Assembly (NCBI GenBank): GCA_945877125.1
Contig: CAMCQT010000008.1
Coordinates: 1-64,000 of the forward strand
Direction of reading: 5' to 3'
Length of the DNA: 64,000 nucleotides
Source: Candidatus Brevifilum fermentans
GTDB lineage: Bacteria > Chloroflexota > Anaerolineae > Anaerolineales > Villigracilaceae
Part shown: positions 43,674 to 54,199 of the stretch, in pieces
Position numbering within the stretch: position 1 is the stretch's first letter
Layout: each line of letters begins with the position of its first letter
The notes under the pieces: model-generated
The model's input: the letters and a program-made list of their open reading frames with translations, nothing else
What the model was told of the DNA's origin: nothing
Databases searched by the model: none
Position numbers and translations under genes: made by a program

Positions 43674-45749
43674 ATGGCACGCGAGCATCCGCTGGAAAAA
43701 TACAGAAATATAGGCATTATTGCCCACATTGACGCCGGGAAAACAACAACCACCGAGCGCATCATGTTCTATACAGGCATGACGCATCGGATTGGGTCTG
43801 TTGATGATGGCACGACAGTAACCGACTGGATGGTTCAAGAACGCGAACGTGGTATTACCATTGTTTCGGCGGCTGTATCAGCGGAATGGAAGGGTTATCA
43901 AGTCAATATTATTGATACACCTGGTCATATTGACTTCACTGCTGAAGTTCAACGATCTTTGCGTGTGTTGGATGGCGGGGTTGTTGTTTTTGACGCTGTA
44001 CAAGGTGTTGAACCGCAATCTGAAACTGTGTGGCGTCAGGCCGATCGTTATGGCGTGCCGCGCATTTGTTTTGTTAATAAAATGGATCGAGTTGGCGCTT
44101 CGTTTGAGCGTACTATCGAAACAATTATTGATCGCTTAGGTGCCAACCCAATCCCGATGCAAATCCCCATTGGATTTGAGGCAACTTTCAAGGGAGTAGT
44201 AGACCTGCTTACAATGAAAGCTGTTATTTGGGAAGACGACCTAGGTAAAGATCCCCATATCGTTGAAATTCCAGAAGATCTCAAAGAACAAGCTCAGCAA
44301 TACCGTGCAAAGATGGTTGAGAAGATCGCTGAACTTGACGATGAATTGACAATGAAATTCCTTGAGGCTCAGGAAATCAGCATAGAAGAACTCAAGCTTG
44401 CTCTTCGCAAGGGTGTTCTTGCCAATAAGACCGCACCTGTATTCTGTGGCTCTTCCTTGAAAAATAAAGGTGTGCAGGTTCTGCTTGACGCAGTAGTTGA
44501 TTATCTTCCTTCCCCAGCGGACAAGCCAACTATCACAGTGTCTGAACCTGGTAACCCAGAAAACACCTTTGATATTTCCGCAACAGATGATGGACCTTTA
44601 GGCGCATTAGTATTTAAGATCGTAACCGATCCTTATGTGGGACGTCTTGCTTATGTCCGTGTTTACTCTGGTGTCTTGAGTCAGGGGCAAACGGTGCAGA
44701 ATACGACCAAAAAAGGAAAAAAAGAGCGTATTGGACGTTTGATTCGTATGCATGCCGATCATCGCGAAGATGTGCCTGAAATACTTTCTGGCGACATTGG
44801 TGCAGTGTTGGGCTTCAAGGATAGTTTCACGGGTGATACACTTTGTGATGCGACTCCTCTTGTTCTTGAAACTATTTCTTTCCCCGAGCCAGTTATCTCT
44901 ATCGCCATTGAGCCCAAGAGTTCTGCTGACCAGGAAAAAATGGGAGAAGCCCTACGTAAGTTGTCTGAAGAAGATCCTACGCTTCACGTAAACACAGATG
45001 AGGACTCGGGTCAGACCATCCTTAGGGGTATGGGTGAGTTGCATCTCGATATTATTGTAGATCGTTTGTTGCGCGAATTCAGAGTCCAGGCAAATGTCGG
45101 TGCTCCACGCGTTGCGTTTCGTGAGTCGATTACGAGAGCGGTTAAGGAAGTTAATTACAAGTATGCTAAACAATCTGGTGGTAAAGGTCAATACGGACAT
45201 GTTGTATTTTCCATGGAGCCAGGTGAACGTGGAAGCGGTATTGTATTTTTAAATAAAATTGTGGGTGGTTCTATTCCCAAAGAATTTATCGGACCAATTG
45301 AGAAGGGTGTTAAAGAAGCCTCTGAAGGTGGCGTGCTTGCTGGATACCCTGTTGTTGACATAAAAGTCACATTAATCGATGGCTCTTTCCATGAAGTTGA
45401 CTCAAATGAAATGGCATTCAAGATGGCTGCAATTATGGGCTTCAAAGAAGGTGTCCAAAAAGGGCATCCGATTTTGCTTGAGCCGATGATGAAAGTCGAA
45501 GTTGTTGTTCCAGAAGAATACCTTGGCGATGTGATGGGGCAGATCAATAGTCGTCGTGGCTTGATCCAGGGTATGGAAGTTCGTCTTGGCAACGCACAGG
45601 CAGTTAAAGCAATGGTTCCGTTGGCAGAAATGTTTGGGTACGCTACCCAACTTCGCTCTGCAACACAGGGACGCGGTGTTTTTAACATGGAATTTGACCA
45701 CTATGCGCCAGTATCGCAGTCAGTGGCTGAAGAGATTTTAAAAGCATAA
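43674..45749 (+). CDS. fusA: Elongation factor G
   Basis: A 691-aa GTPase that drives translocation. G motifs: AHIDAGKTT (P loop), ERGITI (switch I), DTPGHIDF and NKMDR. Domains II-V follow in normal order, with the domain IV region [11 protein letters not shown] and the C-terminal [25 protein letters not shown]. It begins 52 bases after rpsG. Length is normal for the canonical translocase, and its place in the str operon supports that over EF-G2. Confidence 0.97.
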   Translation: MAREHPLEKYRNIGIIAHIDAGKTTTTERIMFYTGMTHRIGSVDDGTTVTDWMVQERERGITIVSAAVSAEWKGYQVNIIDTPGHIDFTAEVQRSLRVLDGGVVVFDAVQGVEPQSETVWRQADRYGVPRICFVNKMDRVGASFERTIETIIDRLGANPIPMQIPIGFEATFKGVVDLLTMKAVIWEDDLGKDPHIVEIPEDLKEQAQQYRAKMVEKIAELDDELTMKFLEAQEISIEELKLALRKGVLANKTAPVFCGSSLKNKGVQVLLDAVVDYLPSPADKPTITVSEPGNPENTFDISATDDGPLGALVFKIVTDPYVGRLAYVRVYSGVLSQGQTVQNTTKKGKKERIGRLIRMHADHREDVPEILSGDIGAVLGFKDSFTGDTLCDATPLVLETISFPEPVISIAIEPKSSADQEKMGEALRKLSEEDPTLHVNTDEDSGQTILRGMGELHLDIIVDRLLREFRVQANVGAPRVAFRESITRAVKEVNYKYAKQSGGKGQYGHVVFSMEPGERGSGIVFLNKIVGGSIPKEFIGPIEKGVKEASEGGVLAGYPVVDIKVTLIDGSFHEVDSNEMAFKMAAIMGFKEGVQKGHPILLEPMMKVEVVVPEEYLGDVMGQINSRRGLIQGMEVRLGNAQAVKAMVPLAEMFGYATQLRSATQGRGVFNMEFDHYAPVSQSVAEEILKA

Positions 45750-45778
45750 TTGTTCTTATCTAATTAAGGAGTTTCACT

Positions 45779-46978
45779 ATGGCGAAGGTAAAATTTGACC
45801 GCAACAAACCGCATCTGAACGTAGGGACCATGGGTCATATTGATCATGGCAAGACGACATTGACGGCGGCGATCACAAAAGTAGCAGGCTTCTCAGGTCA
45901 AGCAGATTTCAAGGCGTATGACCAGATTGACAACGCACCGGAAGAAAAAGCGCGCGGTATTACGATCAATATTGCGCATGTAGAATACCAGACAGACAAA
46001 CGGCACTATGCCCATGTGGACATGCCAGGACATCGTGACTACATCAAGAACATGATTACCGGCGCGGCGCAGGTGGATGGCGCCATTCTGGTCGTGGCGG
46101 CACCCGATGGACCGATGCCCCAGACGCGAGAGCATGTGTTGCTCGCCCGTCAGGTGGAAGTGCCCTCGATCGTCATCTTCCTGAACAAAGTGGATATGAT
46201 GGATGATCCCGAACTGCTCGAATTGGTGGAGCTTGAATTGCGCGAACTGCTGACCAGCCAGGGCTTCCCCGGCGACACCACCCCGATCGTGCGTGGTTCA
46301 GCCAAGATCGCGTTGGAAAGCACCAGCACGGACAAGAACGCGCCGGAGTATGCTTGTATTCATGAATTATTGCGCGTGGTGGACGAATACATCCCCGAGC
46401 CGAAACGTGATACAGACAAACCGTTCATGATGTCGGTGGAAGACGTGTTCTCGATCAAGGGACGCGGCACCGTAGTGACGGGGCGTATTGATCGCGGCAT
46501 CATCAAGATTGGAGAACCGATCGAGATCATCGGCTTGCGCGAAACCAAGAACTCGGTTGTGACTGGCGTGGAAATGTTCCACAAGTTGTTGGATGAAGGT
46601 CGTGCAGGAGACAACGTAGGACTGTTGCTGCGCGGCATTGAACGTGAAGACGTGGAGCGTGGACAGGTATTAGCCAAGCCGAAGTCGATCACACCGCACA
46701 AGAAGTTTTTAGCGGAAGTGTACGTATTGAAGAAGGAAGAAGGTGGTCGTCACAAGGCGTTCTTTAGTGGCTATCGACCGCAGTTCTACATCCGCACGAT
46801 GGATGTAACAGGCGACATCACCCTGCCGGAAGGCGTGGAGATGGTGATGCCCGGAGACAACGTCAACCTGACGGTTGAGTTGATTGTGCCTGTTGCACTT
46901 GAACAGGGTTCCAAGTTCGCTATTCGTGAAGGCGGTCTGACCGTCGGCGCGGGTGTCGTAACTAAGATGCTTGCGTAA
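45779..46978 (+). CDS. tuf: Elongation factor Tu
   Basis: A 399-aa GTPase that brings aminoacyl-tRNA to the ribosome. G1 is [10 protein letters not shown]4 is NKVD and G5 is GSA; the KARGITI switch and the PHTKF-like PHKKF are present. The G3 motif reads DMPGH where nearly all EF-Tu have DCPGH. The codon style (more GC in the third position, fewer weak codons) looks different from fusA before it. A second tuf copy elsewhere and gene conversion would explain this but cannot be checked here. Confidence 0.96.
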   Translation: MAKVKFDRNKPHLNVGTMGHIDHGKTTLTAAITKVAGFSGQADFKAYDQIDNAPEEKARGITINIAHVEYQTDKRHYAHVDMPGHRDYIKNMITGAAQVDGAILVVAAPDGPMPQTREHVLLARQVEVPSIVIFLNKVDMMDDPELLELVELELRELLTSQGFPGDTTPIVRGSAKIALESTSTDKNAPEYACIHELLRVVDEYIPEPKRDTDKPFMMSVEDVFSIKGRGTVVTGRIDRGIIKIGEPIEIIGLRETKNSVVTGVEMFHKLLDEGRAGDNVGLLLRGIEREDVERGQVLAKPKSITPHKKFLAEVYVLKKEEGGRHKAFFSGYRPQFYIRTMDVTGDITLPEGVEMVMPGDNVNLTVELIVPVALEQGSKFAIREGGLTVGAGVVTKMLA

Positions 46979-46991
46979 TAGGTGAGAGATG

Positions 46992-47300
46992 ATGGCAAAA
47001 CAGAAAATCCGTATCCGTCTTAAAGCTTATGATCATCGTGTTCTTGATCAATCCGCCAAGCGAATTGTTGAAACTGCCGAACGTACTGGTGCCCAAGTTG
47101 TTGGTCCCGTACCCTTGCCAAGCAAGATAGAACGCTTTACAATACGTCGCTCGGCATTTATTGACAAGGACTCGCATGAGCACTTTGAGATACGTACCCA
47201 CAATCGTTTGATTGATGTTCTGGATCCAGATTCAAAGACGATTGATATGTTGATGCGTTTGAACCTGCCTGCAGGTGTCGATATTGAGATCAAGATTTAA
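46992..47300 (+). CDS. rpsJ: Ribosomal protein S10
   Basis: A 102-aa 30S protein, also NusE in antitermination. [22 protein letters not shown] and [14 protein letters not shown] are diagnostic. I chose the second of two adjacent ATGs (46992), which gives the aggtgag ribosome site a five-base gap. It closely follows tuf, so the str and S10 operons are joined here. Confidence 0.96.
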   Translation: MAKQKIRIRLKAYDHRVLDQSAKRIVETAERTGAQVVGPVPLPSKIERFTIRRSAFIDKDSHEHFEIRTHNRLIDVLDPDSKTIDMLMRLNLPAGVDIEIKI

Positions 47301-47307
47301 TTACTTA

Positions 47308-47479
47308 ACTTAATAACCGCATAAATAGATTTGCGGATTATTTTGAGACAGCGCAAGAGTAGGTCTGGTTGTAGAACCGATATAACCGCTTCGCACCAGA
47401 CCATCTGACTGCACTGCACGGAGATGATGCGGCCGTCGCCCCGGCTGGCAGTCTCGTCAATACCTTCTAAAGGAGAAAA
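47308..47479 (+). promoter_or_regulatory. Structured leader between rpsJ and rplC
   Basis: A 180-base gap in an otherwise tightly packed block. It begins with a terminator-like hairpin (ataaccgca / tgcggattat, about 47309-47338, then tttt), followed by ggtctggt / accagacc (47362-47402) and catct / agatg (47402-47426), then a GC-rich stretch up to the aaaggag ribosome site. It may be an autoregulatory ribosomal-protein leader or attenuator; no known family is recognised. Confidence 0.5.
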
Positions 47480-47485
47480 TTGAGT

Positions 47486-48118
47486 ATGTTGAAAGGGCTA
47501 ATTGGAAAGAAGATTGGCATGACCCAGATCTTCGATGAGCAAGGTGTTGCCTATACGGTAACACTCATCGAAGCTGGGCCATGTTACGTTACCCAGGTTC
47601 GCATGCCGGAGAAAGAAGGCTATTCTGCGGTACAACTGGGCTTTGGCGAAGTGCATCCCAAACGTCTTACGGGCGGTGAAATGGGACACTTAAAGGCCAA
47701 TGAGATTTCCCCTATGCGTTTCTTGCGCGAGTTTCGTTCTAAAGACCATGGACTAAATGTCGGCGACAAATTAACTGTTGTTGATGCTTTTGCCGTTGGT
47801 GAGCGTGTGGATGTGATTGGCGTTAGCAAAGGCAAGGGCTTTGCCGGTGTTGTAAAACGCTATCATTTCCATGGTATGAATGCCACACACGGTACATCTG
47901 ACCGTAATCGTGCGCCCGGTTCTAGTGGATCGGGTACTACGCCAGGTCGCGTCTATAAAGGACACCGCAACTCGGGTCATATGGGTGTGGATCGCGTCAC
48001 CGCTCAGAATATCAAGATTGTTATGGTGGATGCGGAACGGAATCTGCTCGCCGTCAATGGCGCGGTTCCCGGTGGTAAGGGCGGCCTCGTCATGATCAAG
48101 GAAGCGCGCAAGCAATAA
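47486..48118 (+). CDS. rplC: Ribosomal protein L3
   Basis: A 210-aa 50S protein needed early in assembly. LKGLIGKKIGMTQIFDEQG at the start and the central GFAGVVKRYHFHGMNATHGTSD (with the glutamine-equivalent loop region) are diagnostic. I chose the ATG at 47486, ten bases after aaaggag; a TTG at 47480 is possible. First gene of the L3-L4-L23-L2 run. Confidence 0.96.
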   Translation: MLKGLIGKKIGMTQIFDEQGVAYTVTLIEAGPCYVTQVRMPEKEGYSAVQLGFGEVHPKRLTGGEMGHLKANEISPMRFLREFRSKDHGLNVGDKLTVVDAFAVGERVDVIGVSKGKGFAGVVKRYHFHGMNATHGTSDRNRAPGSSGSGTTPGRVYKGHRNSGHMGVDRVTAQNIKIVMVDAERNLLAVNGAVPGGKGGLVMIKEARKQ

Positions 48119-48146
48119 GTGCGCAGGAAACGGGAGCCAAATAACC

Positions 48147-48776
48147 ATGAAAGTAGATGTTCTTGATTTGAAGGGTATAAAAATTCGCGAAATGGAATTG
48201 CCCGCGATTATTTTTGAAGCCCCTGTAAACGTAGACCTGATGCATCAGGCTTATACCCGCCAGATGGCGAATGCTCGTCTCGGTACACATCAGACTAAGG
48301 TTCGCTCAGAAGTCAGGGGTGGTGGTCGAAAGCCGTTTAAGCAGAAAGGCACCGGTCGCGCTCGCCAGGGTTCTACCAATGCTGCACAGTGGGTTGGTGG
48401 TGGCCGTATTCATACACCGCATCCCCGCAGCTACGAACAGAGCATGCCTAAGAAAATGCGTCAGGCTGCACTCCGCTCTGTTTTATCTGTGAAAGCTGCT
48501 GAAGCTGGTATTGTTGTAGTGGATGATTTTGATATCAAAGAGACCAAGACTCGCCAGATGGCAGAGACTTTAGTCAATTGGGTTGGCACATCTAGTGTGT
48601 TGGTTCTGATGCCTGTCAAAGACCAAAATTATGATAATGTAATGCGCTCTGCTAGTAATATTGAGAGTGCCAAAATTTTGCTCGCAAGTTATTTGAATGT
48701 GCGCGATGTACTAAGTTTTCAAAAAGTCGTCCTGCCGCTCAAGACAATTGATGCGCTCGTAGCGCATCTCGGATAG
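48147..48776 (+). CDS. rplD: Ribosomal protein L4
   Basis: A 209-aa 50S protein lining the exit tunnel; in E. coli it represses the S10 operon. Seen: [30 protein letters not shown] (tunnel loop) and the C-terminal nucleotide-binding-like fold ([20 protein letters not shown]). The start has a gggag site. The structured leader before rplC would be a natural target for it. Confidence 0.96.
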   Translation: MKVDVLDLKGIKIREMELPAIIFEAPVNVDLMHQAYTRQMANARLGTHQTKVRSEVRGGGRKPFKQKGTGRARQGSTNAAQWVGGGRIHTPHPRSYEQSMPKKMRQAALRSVLSVKAAEAGIVVVDDFDIKETKTRQMAETLVNWVGTSSVLVLMPVKDQNYDNVMRSASNIESAKILLASYLNVRDVLSFQKVVLPLKTIDALVAHLG

Positions 48777-48785
48777 GAGAGAGAC

Positions 48786-49091
48786 ATGACTACTATTTAT
48801 GATGTCCTCGTCCGCCCTTTGATAACTGAGAAATCCAGCTATCAGTCCGGAAAGCTTGGTCAATATGTTTTTGTTGTTGCGGATGCCGCAACTCGTACCA
48901 TGGTGAAGGATGCAGTGGAAACTCTTTTTGATGTCACTGTGGCGCGCGTGAACATTCTTAATGCGCCTGCGAAACGCGGGCGACGAACTAAAAGCCGCCG
49001 TATGTTAGTACGACGTCCTTCATTCAAAAAGGCAATTGTGACCCTTGCTGAGGGAAGCAAATCCCTTGAAATATTTGAAGGGGTGCAATAA
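48786..49091 (+). CDS. rplW: Ribosomal protein L23
   Basis: A 101-aa protein at the tunnel exit that docks SRP and trigger factor. [17 protein letters not shown] and the loop [18 protein letters not shown] are diagnostic. The stop overlaps the rplB start by one base, so translation is coupled. Confidence 0.95.
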   Translation: MTTIYDVLVRPLITEKSSYQSGKLGQYVFVVADAATRTMVKDAVETLFDVTVARVNILNAPAKRGRRTKSRRMLVRRPSFKKAIVTLAEGSKSLEIFEGVQ

Positions 49092-49927
49092 TGGCAGTTA
49101 AAAAATACAAACCAGTAACACCCGGTATGCGCGATATGACCGGTTATACGTTTGAAGAAATTACCAAAAGCACTCCCGAACGTTCTTTGTTGATAAATAG
49201 ACAAAGACACGGAGGCCGTAATGCCCAGGGTCGTGTTACGGTTCGACATCGTGGCGGTGGCGCTCGCCGTTTCATTCGTATTGTGGATTTCAAGCGTGAA
49301 AAGTATGGCATCCCTGCAAAAGTAGCAGCAGTTGAATACGATCCAAATCGTACTGCACGCCTTGCTCTTCTTTTCTATGTGGATGGTGAGAAACGATACA
49401 TCATTGCGCCTCTGGATCTGAAAGTTGGCGACACTGTTATGTCTGGACCCACTGCTGAAATTCGCCCTGGTAACTCCCTTCCCATTAGCAATATTCCGAT
49501 CGGAACTTTGATCCACAATATTGAAATGAAAGCAGGCAAGGGCGCGCAGATGGTTCGTTCGGCAGGCGGTGCGGCACAGTTGCTTGCTAAAGAAGGTGAC
49601 TTTGCCCAGATTCGTATGCCCTCCGGTGAAGTACGCCTCATTCACCAGGTCTGTTATGCCACAATTGGTCAGGTTGGAAATCTTGATCATAGCAATGTTA
49701 AATTGGGCAAGGCAGGTCGGAAGCGTCACTTGGGCATTCGTCCCACCGTTCGTGGTACTGCGATGAGTCCACGTGACCATCCACACGGTGGTGGTGAAGG
49801 TCGCCAGCCAATCGGTCTTGCTGGTCCCAAGAGCCCGTGGGGTAAACCCACTCTCGGCAAGAAGACTCGCCGTAATAAGAAGACCGATCAGTACATCGTG
49901 CGCCGTCGCAATAAGACGAGCCGTTAA
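49091..49927 (+). CDS. rplB: Ribosomal protein L2
   Basis: A 278-aa 50S protein close to the peptidyl-transferase centre. [37 protein letters not shown] and [18 protein letters not shown], with its essential histidine, are all present. Length is normal. Confidence 0.97.
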   Translation: MAVKKYKPVTPGMRDMTGYTFEEITKSTPERSLLINRQRHGGRNAQGRVTVRHRGGGARRFIRIVDFKREKYGIPAKVAAVEYDPNRTARLALLFYVDGEKRYIIAPLDLKVGDTVMSGPTAEIRPGNSLPISNIPIGTLIHNIEMKAGKGAQMVRSAGGAAQLLAKEGDFAQIRMPSGEVRLIHQVCYATIGQVGNLDHSNVKLGKAGRKRHLGIRPTVRGTAMSPRDHPHGGGEGRQPIGLAGPKSPWGKPTLGKKTRRNKKTDQYIVRRRNKTSR

Positions 49928-49949
49928 GAATTAGACGAGGTACGTATAT

Positions 49950-50228
49950 ATGTCAAGATCATTGAAAAAAGGCCCTTTTATTGAGACGAAGCTTCTCAAG
50001 CGTATTGAGGCTATGAATCAGAAAAATGAAAAGAAAGTCATCCGCACTTGGAGTCGTCCCTCTGTGATTTTCCCTCAGATGGTTGGACATACCATTGCAG
50101 TGCATGATGGACGCCGCCATGTGCCGATCTACATTACCGAAAACATGGTCGGTCATCGTTTGGGCGAATTTGCCCCGACGCGTACATTCCGCGGTCACCA
50201 GACCAGCGAGAAAGCCTCTGCGGCGTAA
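49950..50228 (+). CDS. rpsS: Ribosomal protein S19
   Basis: A 92-aa 30S head protein. [37 protein letters not shown] and [15 protein letters not shown] are diagnostic. Ten bases before rplV. Confidence 0.97.
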   Translation: MSRSLKKGPFIETKLLKRIEAMNQKNEKKVIRTWSRPSVIFPQMVGHTIAVHDGRRHVPIYITENMVGHRLGEFAPTRTFRGHQTSEKASAA

Positions 50229-50238
50229 GGAGTGAGAT

Positions 50239-50580
50239 ATGAGCGATATTCATGCAAAAATTAGTAATCTCTCCCTTTCTGCGCAGAAGGTCCGCCTCGT
50301 GATTGATATGGTACGTGGTAAAAGCGCAAACGAAGCTTTGGAAATCCTGCGCTTTGTAAATAAACGTGCTGCATTGCCTGTGCAAAAATTAGTCGCCTCT
50401 GCGGTGGCAAATGCCGAAGAAAATTTTGGTGTAAGCCGTGACGATCTGATCGTAGCCAAGATCACAGCCGATGAAGCGCCTACTCGCAAGTGGAGACGTT
50501 TTGGTGCTCGCGGACGGTTCAAGCCGATACTGCGCCGTTCTTCACATGTGTCCATTGTATTACGCGAGCGCGGAGCTTAA
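50239..50580 (+). CDS. rplV: Ribosomal protein L22
   Basis: A 113-aa 50S protein reaching into the exit tunnel. LSAQKVRLVIDMVRGKSANEAL and the C-terminal hook region TRKWRRFGARGRFKPILRRS (macrolide-related loop) are normal. Confidence 0.96.
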   Translation: MSDIHAKISNLSLSAQKVRLVIDMVRGKSANEALEILRFVNKRAALPVQKLVASAVANAEENFGVSRDDLIVAKITADEAPTRKWRRFGARGRFKPILRRSSHVSIVLRERGA

Positions 50581-50590
50581 GGAGAATTTT

Positions 50591-51340
50591 ATGGGTCGTA
50601 AAGTACATCCTATTGGTTTTCGTTTAGGAATCAATCAACCTTGGGGCGGTCGTTGGTTTGCCGAAGGCGCTCAGTATCGTCAGCAATTGCACCAGGATTT
50701 TGCCATTCGAACTTTGTTGATTGGTAAGTTTTCCAAGGGTGGCGCTGCTGCTGACGCAAAAGTCCGCGTGCTTCGCAAGCAAATGCCCGATGCAGTGAAA
50801 GACGGTAAGGCAGGTATCTCCCGCATTGACGTGGAGCGCACACCTGGTAAAGTCCGCATTTCAATTCATACTGCCAAGCCTGGCATTTTAATTGGACGCA
50901 AAGGCGAAGGCGTGAAAAAGATCCGCCAGGCACTTGAAACATTGGTTGGCAAGAAGGTCGAGTTGGATATCAAAGAGATATCTTCGCCCGATACAGACGC
51001 CATGTTGGTTGCCAAGAACATTGCCGATCAGCTTGAACGTCGTATTGCTTACCGTCGCGCAATGAAACGTGCTATCCAGCAAGCCATGAAGCAGGGCGCC
51101 CAAGGGATTAAGATCCTGGTTGGTGGACGTCTTGGCGGCGCAGAAATGTCTCGTGACGTGTGGTTGCGTGAAGGCCGCGTGCCTTTGCAAACATTGCGTG
51201 CTAATCTTGATTTTGCATTAACCGAAGCCTCAACTACGTATGGTCAAGTCGGTGTCAAAGTCTGGATCTACAAGGGCGAAGTTGTACCTGATGTGGAAGA
51301 AAAAGTCGAAGCAACAGAAGGCGTGTACGTCAGCGAGTAA
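50591..51340 (+). CDS. rpsC: Ribosomal protein S3
   Basis: A 249-aa 30S protein with a KH domain that unwinds mRNA at the entry channel. MGRKVHPIGFRLGINQPW, GRKGEGVKKIRQAL (KH GxxG), ILVGGRLGGAEMSR and VKVWIYKGEV are diagnostic. The start is the ATG at 50591 with a ggagaa site; the open frame extends upstream within rplV but is not used. Confidence 0.97.
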   Translation: MGRKVHPIGFRLGINQPWGGRWFAEGAQYRQQLHQDFAIRTLLIGKFSKGGAAADAKVRVLRKQMPDAVKDGKAGISRIDVERTPGKVRISIHTAKPGILIGRKGEGVKKIRQALETLVGKKVELDIKEISSPDTDAMLVAKNIADQLERRIAYRRAMKRAIQQAMKQGAQGIKILVGGRLGGAEMSRDVWLREGRVPLQTLRANLDFALTEASTTYGQVGVKVWIYKGEVVPDVEEKVEATEGVYVSE

Positions 51341-51372
51341 TCGCGACGTCGCTTTGAGATGAGGTTTTTGAT

Positions 51373-51792
51373 ATGTTGATGCCGAAACGTGTAAAGTGGC
51401 GTAAGCAGATGCGTGGTCGCATGACAGGTAAAGCTCTCCGCGGTGCGGAAGTTTCCTTCGGCGAATTTGGTCTGCAGGCGTTGGAACCGGGTTGGATTAC
51501 CGCCCGCCAAATTGAAGCGGCTCGTCGCACGATCGTTCGTGGGATGAAGCGTCGCGGTAAAGTTTGGATTCGTATTTTCCCATACAAACCATTCACACAC
51601 AAGCCGCCCGAAACCCGCATGGGTTCTGGTAAAGGCAACGTGGAATACTATGTTGCTCCAGTTAAGCCTGGTCGTGTAATGTTCGAAGTGGGTGGTTTGC
51701 CCGCAGAGATCGCATTGGCGGCTTTGAAAAGCGCACAGTACAAATTCTCCATTAAGACCAAAGTCGTGGGTCGCCACGCAGGAGGAGAATAA
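51373..51792 (+). CDS. rplP: Ribosomal protein L16
   Basis: A 139-aa 50S protein near the A site. [58 protein letters not shown] are diagnostic. Normal length; three bases separate it from rpmC. Confidence 0.97.
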   Translation: MLMPKRVKWRKQMRGRMTGKALRGAEVSFGEFGLQALEPGWITARQIEAARRTIVRGMKRRGKVWIRIFPYKPFTHKPPETRMGSGKGNVEYYVAPVKPGRVMFEVGGLPAEIALAALKSAQYKFSIKTKVVGRHAGGE

Positions 51793-51795
51793 ATT

Positions 51796-52011
51796 ATGAA
51801 AGCAATGAAAGTAGAAGAAGTCCGTAAACTGGCGGCGGAAGAAATTCGTACAAAACTCACGGATTCGCACGACGAGTTGATGAAGTTGCGCTTTCAACAG
51901 GTAACTGGTCAATTGACCGACTCCAGTCACTTGCGAACCCTGCGTCGTAACATCGCCCGCATGGAAACGATCCTGCGCGAGACAGAACGCGCCGCTGTGG
52001 AAGGTGCATAA
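51796..52011 (+). CDS. rpmC: Ribosomal protein L29
   Basis: A 71-aa helical hairpin protein at the tunnel exit. [29 protein letters not shown] and [16 protein letters not shown] are typical. The start could be the ATG at 51796 or 51805. The stop overlaps the rpsQ start by one base. Confidence 0.94.
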   Translation: MKAMKVEEVRKLAAEEIRTKLTDSHDELMKLRFQQVTGQLTDSSHLRTLRRNIARMETILRETERAAVEGA

Positions 52012-52283
52012 TGAATAATCGTCGTCGTATGACTGGTGTAGTTACCAGTAACAAAATGACCAAAACCGTTGTTGTGGAAATCACGCGCAAGTATCGGCAC
52101 CCGCTTTATAAGAAGGTGGTGTTCTCCAGTACACGTGTGAAGGCACATGATGAGATTGGCTGTCAGATTGGTGATCAGGTCGAGATCGTCGAGACCCGCC
52201 CGTTATCTCGTGATAAGCGTTGGGCTGTTGAAGCCGTCGTCAAGCGCGAGACGCGTACTGCTGATCAAGGCGTAGGAGAATAA
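52011..52283 (+). CDS. rpsQ: Ribosomal protein S17
   Basis: A 90-aa OB-fold 30S protein. [34 protein letters not shown] and [21 protein letters not shown] are diagnostic. Confidence 0.96.
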   Translation: MNNRRRMTGVVTSNKMTKTVVVEITRKYRHPLYKKVVFSSTRVKAHDEIGCQIGDQVEIVETRPLSRDKRWAVEAVVKRETRTADQGVGE

Positions 52284-52286
52284 GTC

Positions 52287-52658
52287 ATGATTCAACAGGA
52301 GTCTCGATTAAAAGTCGCCGATAATACAGGCGCGCGCGAACTGCTTGTAATTCACGTCTTGGGTGGTTCCAGTCGTAGATATGGATCGATCGGTGATGTA
52401 GTGGTTGCAACTGTGAAAGCCGCCGCACCGCAAGGTTCAGTAAAGAAAAGTGAAGTTGTAAAAGCTGTCATCGTTCGTTGCACGAAGGAATGGCGCCGCG
52501 AAGATGGTTCATACATCCGCTTTGATGATAACGCCGCGGTCATTCTAGATGCTGATGGCGAAAACCCGAGGGGCACTCGTATCTTTGGACCCGTGGCGCG
52601 TGAATTGCGTGATATGGGTTACATGAAGATCGTGTCGCTAGCCCCGGAAGTGCTGTAG
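52287..52658 (+). CDS. rplN: Ribosomal protein L14
   Basis: A 123-aa 50S protein at the subunit interface. [28 protein letters not shown] and [36 protein letters not shown] are diagnostic. Three bases after rpsQ. Confidence 0.97.
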   Translation: MIQQESRLKVADNTGARELLVIHVLGGSSRRYGSIGDVVVATVKAAAPQGSVKKSEVVKAVIVRCTKEWRREDGSYIRFDDNAAVILDADGENPRGTRIFGPVARELRDMGYMKIVSLAPEVL

Positions 52659-52667
52659 GAGCAAAGA

Positions 52668-53000
52668 ATGAAAGTAAAGATTCGAAAAGGCGATACAGTA
52701 GAAGTGATCAGCGGCCGCCTCGAAGATAAAGGCAAACGTGGTGAGGTTATTAATGTTATTCTTGATGACCGCCGCGTGGTTGTTCAAGGTGTGAATATTC
52801 GTATCAAACACCAGAAGCAAGTTCAGACACAGGCAGGTCGCAATATGAACCCGGGCCGAATCCAGTTTGAAGGGCCGATTGACATTTCAAATGTCATGCT
52901 TGTTTGCCCGAAATGCAGTGAGCCTACCCGTGTCAGTGTTCAACGTGACGATGAAGGTGCTCATCGTGTTTGCAAGAACTGTGAGGCCACGATCGACTAG
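52668..53000 (+). CDS. rplX: Ribosomal protein L24, with C-terminal four-cysteine motif
   Basis: A 110-aa assembly initiator. The KOW motif is in IRKGDTVEVISGRLEDKGKRGEVI. The C-terminal part has CPKC and CKNC separated by about 17 residues (NVMLVCPKCSEPTRVSV...RVCKNCEATID), which would bind zinc; many L24 lack one or both pairs. Confidence 0.95.
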   Translation: MKVKIRKGDTVEVISGRLEDKGKRGEVINVILDDRRVVVQGVNIRIKHQKQVQTQAGRNMNPGRIQFEGPIDISNVMLVCPKCSEPTRVSVQRDDEGAHRVCKNCEATID

Positions 53001-53018
53001 GCCGTGGAGCAGATAAAT

Positions 53019-53570
53019 ATGAATAGAATGCAAGAACTCTATAATAACGAAGTGGCCCCGGCCCTGTTCAAGTCGTTCGGTTTGAAGAATGTTATGCAGG
53101 TGCCGCGCATTGAAAAGATCGTTTTGAACATTGGTCTTGGCGAAGCGATGGATAACCCCAAAGTGCTTGATGCTGCAACTGCGGACCTGATGCAGATCAC
53201 CGGTCAAAAGCCTGTGCAGACAAAGGCACGTAAAAGCATTGCTAACTTCAAGTTACGTGAAGGTCGTCTTATCGGCGCGAAAGTAACTTTACGAGGTCCC
53301 CGCATGTGGGCCTTTATAGACCGTCTCTTAAACATTGCCCTGCCTCGTGTGCGTGATTTTCGTGGTGTTTCAGCGAACGCATTTGACGGCCGTGGAAATT
53401 ACACATTAGGTCTCAAGGATCAGTTGGTTTTCCCCGAGATCGAATATGACAAAATTGATAAATTGCGCGGTATGGAGATCACCATCGTGACCTCTGCCAA
53501 AAGTGATGATCAGGCGCGCGCATTGTTGAAATTGCTCGGAATGCCGTTCAGTAGCAAGAAGGAAGCTTAA
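53019..53570 (+). CDS. rplE: Ribosomal protein L5
   Basis: A 183-aa 50S protein that binds 5S r[45 protein letters not shown] and the C-terminal [26 protein letters not shown] are diagnostic. I chose the ATG at 53019 (ggag nine bases before) over a GTG at 53004. Confidence 0.96.
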   Translation: MNRMQELYNNEVAPALFKSFGLKNVMQVPRIEKIVLNIGLGEAMDNPKVLDAATADLMQITGQKPVQTKARKSIANFKLREGRLIGAKVTLRGPRMWAFIDRLLNIALPRVRDFRGVSANAFDGRGNYTLGLKDQLVFPEIEYDKIDKLRGMEITIVTSAKSDDQARALLKLLGMPFSSKKEA

Positions 53571-53573
53571 CCT

Positions 53574-53756
53574 ATGGCAAAGAAATGTATGCAGTATCGT
53601 GAACTGCGCCGCAAGTATGCTGTGCAAGTGCGGAATCGCTGTCAACGTTGTGGACGCCCGCGCGGTTTTATCCGTCGCTTTGGTTTGTGCCGAATTTGCT
53701 TCCGTGAATTGGCTTTAACGGGCAAAATCCCTGGCGTCGTGAAGGCGTCCTGGTAG
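53574..53756 (+). CDS. rpsN: Ribosomal protein S14, type Z (zinc-binding)
   Basis: A 60-aa 30S protein. The zinc site is Cys23-x2-Cys26 and Cys39-x2-Cys42 ([24 protein letters not shown]). This is the short zinc form (type Z), not the 100-aa zinc-free form. Three bases after rplE. Confidence 0.97.
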   Translation: MAKKCMQYRELRRKYAVQVRNRCQRCGRPRGFIRRFGLCRICFRELALTGKIPGVVKASW

Positions 53757-53775
53757 CCCCAGGTGGAGGTAGATC

Positions 53776-54189
53776 ATGTCATTTACTGATCCGATCGCTG
53801 ATATGTTGACCCGCATTCGCAATGCTGTGCTCGCAGGACATGCTCAGGTTGCAATGCCCAACTCGAAGATTAAAGTAGAGATTGCTAAAATCCTAAAGGA
53901 TGAAGGTTTTCTCGAAGGTTTTGAAGTGGTGGAAGGCGAACGCGAGGTACAAAAAGTCCTGCGCGTGAAACTTAAGTATGTTGGTGAACGTCGCCAACGA
54001 CGTGCAGTGCTTTCTGGTCTGGAACGTGTAAGCAAGCCAGGCCGCCGCATCTACACCAAGAAGACGGACATTCCGTGGGTGCTCTCAGGTATTGGCGTTG
54101 CCATTATCTCTACCCCCAAGGGTGTCATGACCGGCGTACGCGCTCGACAGTTGGGCGTGGGCGGCGAGATCATCTGCAAGGTGTGGTAG
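53776..54189 (+). CDS. rpsH: Ribosomal protein S8
   Basis: A 137-aa 30S protein; in E. coli the translational repressor of the spc operon. TDPIADMLTRIRNAVLAGH, RRIYTKKTDIPWVLSGIGVAIISTPKGVMT and GGEIICKVW are diagnostic. Confidence 0.97.
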   Translation: MSFTDPIADMLTRIRNAVLAGHAQVAMPNSKIKVEIAKILKDEGFLEGFEVVEGEREVQKVLRVKLKYVGERRQRRAVLSGLERVSKPGRRIYTKKTDIPWVLSGIGVAIISTPKGVMTGVRARQLGVGGEIICKVW

Positions 54190-54199
54190 GAGGTTTATC

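Noticed and set aside
48860-49786. Long minus-strand open frame of 308 codons
   Set aside because: It runs antisense through rplW and rplB, has no ribosome site and no protein-like features.
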